Positions 60,397 through 64,000 of a stretch of DNA of 64,000 bases are shown here, in pieces. Positions within the stretch are counted from its first letter, which is position 1; every line of letters starts with the position of its first letter. The notes beneath the pieces were generated by a model, which made no database searches, was not told the origin of the DNA, and was given only the letters and a program-made list of their open reading frames with translations. The position numbers were made by a program, and so were the translations under genes. The DNA is from Aurantibacillus circumpalustris (lineage in GTDB: Bacteria; Bacteroidota; Bacteroidia; B-17B0; Aurantibacillaceae): assembly GCF_029625215.1 (NCBI RefSeq), contig NZ_CP121197.1, forward strand, positions 806,001-870,000, given 5' to 3'.

Positions 60397-61953
60397 GTGA
60401 ATCAAGAATTAATAATTAATTCCACGCCTAACGAGGTTGTTATAGCACTGCTGCACGATAAACGTCTGGTAGAGCTTCACCGCGAGAAAAATAATTCCAA
60501 ATTTTCGGTAGGCGATATTTATTTAGGAAGGGCAAAAAAGGTCATGACCGGCCTTAATGCAGCTTTTGTGGATGTTGGATATGAAAAGGATGCATTTTTG
60601 CATTATCTAGATCTGGGGCCCCAGGCAAATTCTCTCATTAAGTACGTTGAAACAACTCAAAACGGAAAACAAAACGTGAGTAATCTCATGTACTTTAAAA
60701 ATGAGTCTGAGATAAAAAAAGACGGAAAAATTAATGAAATAATTAAATCGGGTCAGAATTTGTTAGTGCAGGTAGCAAAAGAACCTATCAGTGCTAAAGG
60801 ACCTCGTATTACCACTGAGATAAGTCTTGCCGGACGTTACCTGGTTTTGATTCCTTTTTCTGATAAAATCTCTGTTTCTTCTAAACTTAGAAATTATGAG
60901 GAAAAAGCGCGATTAAAAGATTTAATGCAAAAAATTAAACCAAAGAATTTTGGAGTAATTGTGCGCACGGTTGCTGAGGGTAAATCTGTTTCTGATCTTG
61001 AAGGTGATTTAAATGATCTTATTAAACGTTGGGAAGAATGTTATCAAGCTATCAAAACCTCACAGCCTCCAATGAGGGTGTTAGGAGAGGTTGATAGAAG
61101 TAATGCAATTCTTCGCGATTTTTTAAACGCTTCTTTTAATGCAATCCATGTAAACGATGCAACTGTTTTTGAAGATCTTAAAGCTTATATAAAAACCATT
61201 TCACCTGATAAAGTTGACATACTAAAATTATATACCGGTAAACTTCCAATTTTTGATGGTTTAGGTGTTGAGAAACAAATTAAAAGCTTGTTTGGTAAAA
61301 CCGTTCACATGAAAAGTGGTGCTTATCTTGTTATTGAACATACAGAAGCGCTTCACGTTTTTGATGTAAATAGCGGTAACCGTGCCAAAAGCGATAACAC
61401 ACAAGAACAAAACGCACTCGAAGTAAATTTGGAAGCAGCTGTAGAGGTTGCGCGCCAACTCAAAGTGCGTGATATGGGTGGTATTATTGTAGTTGATTTT
61501 ATCGACATGCACGGCGCAGAAAATCGCAAATTACTCTTTGATAAATTAAAAGAGGAAATGAAAAGCGATCGTGCAAAGCATAATATTTTACCTCCAAGCA
61601 AATTTGGTTTGATTCAAATTACCCGTCAACGCTTACGTCCCGAGGTAAATATTGAAGTCATCGAAACTTGCCCTAGTTGCGGTGGCACAGGTACAGTACA
61701 ACCAAGCATTTTATTTGTTGACCAAATCGAGAACACCCTTCGTTTTATTATGAAGGAGCAAAATCAAAAGAACATTACTTTACACATTCACCCATACGTT
61801 GAAGCATTCATTAAAAAAGACGGTTTTTTAAGAAGCCGTCAATGGAAATGGTATTTCGAACACAAGCAATGGGTTAAAGTAGAAGGAATGGCCAGTCAAG
61901 GAATTTTAGAATACAAATTCTTTAACAAGGACATGGATGAAATAGCTGTTTAG
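60397..61953 (+). CDS. rng: Ribonuclease E/G family protein (RNase G)
   Basis: A 518-residue RNase G. The GTG at 60397 starts MNQELIINSTPNEVVIALL. An S1 domain occupies ~35-125 (VGDIYLGRAKKVMTGLNAAF), the catalytic DNase-I-like region holds FDVNSGNR (~322) and IIVVDFIDMH (~366), and the zinc-link motif is CPSCGGTG (~424). The long C-terminal scaffold of RNase E is absent, so this is the G form, acting in rRNA 5' processing and mRNA decay. A 196-base leader separates it from the basic peptide gene. It ends at a strong terminator. Confidence 0.94.
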   Translation: MNQELIINSTPNEVVIALLHDKRLVELHREKNNSKFSVGDIYLGRAKKVMTGLNAAFVDVGYEKDAFLHYLDLGPQANSLIKYVETTQNGKQNVSNLMYFKNESEIKKDGKINEIIKSGQNLLVQVAKEPISAKGPRITTEISLAGRYLVLIPFSDKISVSSKLRNYEEKARLKDLMQKIKPKNFGVIVRTVAEGKSVSDLEGDLNDLIKRWEECYQAIKTSQPPMRVLGEVDRSNAILRDFLNASFNAIHVNDATVFEDLKAYIKTISPDKVDILKLYTGKLPIFDGLGVEKQIKSLFGKTVHMKSGAYLVIEHTEALHVFDVNSGNRAKSDNTQEQNALEVNLEAAVEVARQLKVRDMGGIIVVDFIDMHGAENRKLLFDKLKEEMKSDRAKHNILPPSKFGLIQITRQRLRPEVNIEVIETCPSCGGTGTVQPSILFVDQIENTLRFIMKEQNQKNITLHIHPYVEAFIKKDGFLRSRQWKWYFEHKQWVKVEGMASQGILEYKFFNKDMDEIAV

Positions 61954-61972
61954 CTATTAAACCTAAAATTTT

Positions 61973-62001
61973 AAAAGCCTCTTTATTGAGGCTTTTTTGT
62001 T
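61973..62001 (+). terminator. Intrinsic terminator of rng
   Basis: AAAAGCCTC (61973-61981) pairs with GAGGCTTTT (61988-61996), with a six-base loop and a following T-rich stretch, 19 bases after the rng stop. Confidence 0.93.
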
Positions 62002-62024
62002 TTTAAACCTTAGGAGAAATGTAG

Positions 62025-62118
62025 AACCAACTGGGTATGTCTTCCTAAACGGCGAAAAACAGGCTGTTGTTCAACTTTTGAAAATTGCTTTTCAAGGTGC
62101 ATCACAATTCTCTGTGCA
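62025..62118 (-). repeat. Repeat copy 1 (degenerate coding relic)
   Basis: This 94-base segment aligns without gaps to 63329-63422: 77 of 94 bases match, including the last 24. Read on the minus strand it encodes AQRIVMHLEKQFSKVE, then a QPVFRRLGRHTQLVL segment nearly identical to copy 2, with mostly conservative changes, so the minus strand was the coding one. Upstream on that strand, an insertion of about 22 bases breaks the frame, so this copy is a relic. Confidence 0.75.
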
Positions 62119-62348
62119 ACCCCCGTTAGGCACAGCGTCTCGCTACGTCTTTTTAAACAAGGCTTCTAGCCTTAACAGGAACGGTAAGTGAATATATGAA
62201 AAGAAAATAATAGAATCGTCTTACCTTCCCCCAATAAACCTTTTACTAACGGTACCAAACTTGTCGCTTATAGCATTTGTATCTTAGTCTAAAACTTAAG
62301 AGCAATTGAGATTGTAGATGACAAAATAAAATCAAAAAAGCCTATCCA

Positions 62349-62786
62349 TTATAGAACAACCTGTAATTCTTTAGGAGTATTCATCATTCCCTCGTCTTTA
62401 TGGCCTTTATTAGCTGCAGACACTATGGGGTACGGCCTGTTAAACGTTTCCTGAGAAATCTTAAAATATTCAGAAAGTTTGCGAATTATGTTTTTTGAAA
62501 GTCCTTTTTTATAACTTAAAATTTTACTCAAAGTACCTTTAGAAATTTCGAGAATCTTCATCATTTGTTCCCTTTTTAAGTTATGATTCTCCATCAGAAA
62601 TTTAATTAATTCAACCGGGTCGCTTTCTTCGTTTTTCAGATTTTCTCTTTCCCAGGTTTCAATTAAAACTTCAAGAAGCTCTCTATCATCTTCGTACTTA
62701 TCTGATGGCTCTTCGCACAAGTCTATAAGCTTAGCGGTATATTCTTTATACTGTTCTTTGCTTTTTATAACCTTAAACTTATTCAT
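62349..62786 (-). CDS. higA: HigA-like antitoxin / XRE-family regulator
   Basis: A 145-residue protein with a C-terminal XRE helix-turn-helix (NLKREQMMKILEISKGTLSK then ILSYKKGLSKNIIRKLSEYF, ~74-115) and an N-terminal acidic helical region that would contact the toxin. In the HigBA order the toxin precedes the antitoxin, as here: the ancestral toxin stop is 12 bases before this ATG. The frame is intact although the toxin is broken, so it may persist as a repressor or by chance. Confidence 0.82.
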   Translation of the reverse strand: MNKFKVIKSKEQYKEYTAKLIDLCEEPSDKYEDDRELLEVLIETWERENLKNEESDPVELIKFLMENHNLKREQMMKILEISKGTLSKILSYKKGLSKNIIRKLSEYFKISQETFNRPYPIVSAANKGHKDEGMMNTPKELQVVL

Positions 62787-62798
62787 TTTATCTGCGTT

Positions 62799-63155
62799 TT
62801 AATATGTACTAATAATTAATTTCTGCACTTCTGTAAGTCTATTGTATTCTTCATGTGTTCCAATCTAATTCACATATAAATGTATTTTATAGGTCTCACT
62901 TTTTTAATAATAAAATCAAAATTTATAAGAACATATTATTCTAAAAGCATTCGAACTATTTCCACCTAAATCAAAAACCACTCTGTTTGAACCATTAGAC
63001 AATAAATTTCCTTTTACGGTTTTAGTTATATCTATTGGTTCTTCCCACTCAGCATTTTTAATTGCAGTTAACCACGCGACAAATAGTTTTCTTCCATTGG
63101 AATGATTGTCCGCGAAGTCCTCTATTGTTTCCTGAAGAAATAGTCTAACCTTCAT
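62799..63155 (-). pseudogene. higB: higB toxin gene with three in-frame stops
   Basis: The open part (63155-62916) encodes 79 residues of a RelE/HigB-type mRNA interferase: MKVRLFLQETIEDFADNHSN, LFVAWLTAIKNAEWEEP, NRVVFDLGGN and FRIICSYKF. It ends at TGA (62916-62918). In the same frame the text continues past a TAA (62904-62906) and a TAG (62865-62867) to KIHLYVN-stop-IGTHEEYNRL and ends at 62799, twelve bases before higA. HigB toxins usually read WIGTHxEY at that site, so TAG probably replaced TGG. The C-terminal strand and His are needed for activity in the family, so the toxin is probably dead. Confidence 0.75.
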
Positions 63156-63178
63156 ATAAATATACGTATAAAAACCAA

Positions 63179-63205
63179 AAAAAGTTTCACAAAAGGAAAC
63201 TTTTT
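63179..63205. promoter_or_regulatory. 10-bp perfect inverted repeat upstream of higB
   Basis: AAAAAGTTTC (63179-63188) and GAAACTTTTT (63196-63205) pair perfectly around a seven-base loop, 24 bases upstream of the higB ATG. It could be the HigA operator, or a terminator of the 74-residue ORF upstream, since T runs flank it on both strands. Confidence 0.5.
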
Positions 63206-63313
63206 AATTTTATATTGTTTTTCGCAGGCAAATGTCTTATAATCAAATAAATGCGCTTATTTTTGGTGCGTTAAAAGGTTATTCTCGTTACCGGAGAGGC
63301 TTTTTTCTACTTT

Positions 63314-63538
63314 TTAAGAAAAAGTCAAAACCAACTGTGTATGCTTTCCAAGGCGACGAAAGATTGGTTGTGTCTCAACTTTCGAAAATTGTTTTTCGAG
63401 GTGCATCACAATTCTCTGTGCAGACTCTGCCTTTTTTAATAAAGGTGTGTGTTGATCTTTATTGCCATTTAATACATTCAAAAAACTAGCCCACTCTTGA
63501 AGAGTAGAAGAATTAGAAGATGCGACTTGTGCGTTCAT
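63314..63538 (-). CDS. 74-residue ORF containing repeat copy 2
   Basis: A complete ATG-to-stop frame on the minus strand (MNAQVASSNSSTLQEWASFL, ending LGKHTQLVLTFS). Its C-terminal half is the repeated AQRIVMHLEKQFSKVE / FRRLGKHTQLVL module shared with 62025-62118. No known domain is recognised. The N-terminal part may be a native start or the junction of a truncated longer protein. The substitution pattern against copy 1 supports real coding history on this strand; the overlapping plus-strand frame is a shadow. Confidence 0.5.
   Translation of the reverse strand: MNAQVASSNSSTLQEWASFLNVLNGNKDQHTPLLKKAESAQRIVMHLEKQFSKVETQPIFRRLGKHTQLVLTFS
63329..63422 (-). repeat. Repeat copy 2
   Basis: Partner of 62025-62118: same orientation, 94 bases, 82% identity without gaps. 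The pair forms direct repeats about 1.2 kb apart, with the higBA locus between them. Confidence 0.75.
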
Positions 63539-63741
63539 TTTACGTTGTATTAGTTGTTGAGAACAAAACTACTACGTTTAGTAGTATTATGTTGCTATGT
63601 TTTATAGTAAGTTTGGTATAATAGCTTTCTATGAGGTTTTTTAACACCAAAACCAAAGTGCTAATGGCAATTTCTTTAGAATTCCTAATTTGATTTCTTC
63701 TAATTAATCCAGTAATTTGAAGGGTTTAATACAATTTTATT

Positions 63742-64000
63742 ATGGCTAATATTTTTGAATTTAATGGGTACAAGCCGGTAATTGATCGAAGCGCGTTCAT
63801 TCACCCCAATGCAACGGTAACAGGAAATGTCATTATCGGGAAAAACGTGTATGTGGGTCCAGGTGCAGCAATTCGTGGCGATTGGGGTCAAATTATAATT
63901 GAAGATGATTGCAATGTGCAAGAAAATTGCACCATACATATGTTTCCTGGAACAACAGTTCTGCTTAAAGAATCGGCACACGTAGGTCATGGCGCTATTA
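63742..64000 (+). CDS. PaaY / gamma-carbonic-anhydrase-like hexapeptide protein, 3' end missing
   Basis: The first 86 codons of a left-handed beta-helix protein cut off by the window edge. It starts MANIFEFNGYKPVIDRSAFI; hexapeptide turns follow (NATVTGNVIIGKNVYVGPGA), then IRGDWGQIIIEDDCNVQENC and the metal-site region HMFPG and ESAHVGHGA, whose two His residues are the ligands in PaaY and gamma-CA proteins. PaaY is a thioesterase and the gamma-CA relatives are carbonic anhydrases; the visible part does not decide between them. A -7-like TAATTTG at 63713-63719 lies 22 bases upstream. Confidence 0.9.
   Translation, partial: MANIFEFNGYKPVIDRSAFIHPNATVTGNVIIGKNVYVGPGAAIRGDWGQIIIEDDCNVQENCTIHMFPGTTVLLKESAHVGHGAI

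Larger units (their letters stand above)
61954..62348. other. Intergenic region: rng terminator plus degenerate repeat copy 1
   Basis: This 395-base region holds the rng terminator, the degenerate repeat at 62025-62118 and its decayed flank (a 22-base insertion relative to copy 2 near 62119-62150). Beyond ~62200 there is only a 19-codon minus-strand open stretch ending KRFIGGR (about 62223-62282), too short to assign. Confidence 0.5.

Noticed and set aside
61997-62191. Plus-strand 64-codon frame over repeat copy 1, and the 85-codon plus-strand frame over copy 2 (63232-63489)
   Set aside because: Comparison of the two copies shows conservative changes on the minus strand and more radical ones on the plus strand, so these are shadows of the minus-strand coding module.
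62223-62282. 19-codon minus-strand open stretch (ending TVSKRFIGGR) between repeat copy 1 and higA
   Set aside because: It reads like a protein C-terminus but is closed by a stop just upstream, has no start, and is too short to assign. It may be another relic, but chance is not excluded.

Overview
The window is AT-rich chromosomal DNA from a Bacteroidota (Bacteroidetes) bacterium. The evidence is the gene families (DUF5686 outer-membrane barrel, DUF4271, DUF5777 barrel, IPExxxVDY protein, bTHX and the 29-residue AURKAIP1/COX24-type basic protein), three secreted proteins with type IX-like C-terminal sorting domains, promoters matching TTTG-N18/20-TAnnTTTG, and few Shine-Dalgarno-like sites. 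Order or genus cannot be read from the sequence. Most of the window is housekeeping DNA. The accessory, decaying DNA is confined to two places, 51.4-53.0 kb and 62.0-63.5 kb. I saw no rRNA, tRNA, CRISPR array or intact insertion sequence.

Layout. 0-1 kb: 3' part of a PafA-type phosphatase. 1.0-6.5 kb (minus): a compact run of biotin carrier protein, Tat-exported superoxide dismutase, KdnB-like dehydrogenase, methyltransferase and AsmA-like protein. 6.6-16.2 kb: secreted proteins, a DUF5686 barrel-lptB-rdgB operon, rsgA, a thiolase, gcvT and a YwqK-like protein. 16.2-19.1 kb (minus): diacylglycerol-kinase-like protein, glycosyltransferase and LpxH-like phosphoesterase, spaced one base apart, a likely envelope-lipid operon. 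19.2-26.9 kb: a 1215-residue type IX cargo, an ALDH7-type dehydrogenase, a GNAT-like protein and deoC. 26.9-29.9 kb (minus): nicotinamide riboside kinase and PnuC transporter, a ThiE/TenI-like protein, a GGGP synthase and a phosphopantetheinyl transferase. 29.9-39.4 kb: ahcY with a palindrome over its promoter, a PKD-domain cargo, a membrane phosphoesterase, a tandem-fused D-Ala-D-Ala-ligase-like protein, an ABC-2 permease without an ATPase, and a TsdA-like dihaem lipoprotein.

39.5-51.4 kb: rimP-nusA-infB (minus), then acpP-fabF-rnc-IPExxxVDY, pdxH, an agmatinase-family enzyme, a TlpA-like thioredoxin and ribE (plus). 51.4-53.0 kb is a decay zone: the tail of a lost type IX cargo gene, a ~400-codon nuclease-like gene broken by one stop and two frameshifts, and a 33-codon stub. 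53.1-61.95 kb: a YkgJ-type protein, bTHX, rnpA (apparently with an ATT start), hemD with a histone-like tail, DUF4271, DUF5777, YceI, mutY, HU, a TPR protein, the 29-residue basic protein and rng.

62.0-63.5 kb holds a higBA toxin-antitoxin locus whose toxin has three in-frame stops while the antitoxin reads through. It lies between two direct copies of an 82%-identical 94-bp coding repeat. The window ends inside a PaaY/gamma-carbonic-anhydrase-like gene.

No wholly new multi-gene system is evident. The best leads are the tandem Ddl-like fusion, the broken PD-(D/E)XK-like gene, the toxin-dead higBA with flanking repeats, the palindrome at the ahcY promoter, and the non-ATG rnpA start.
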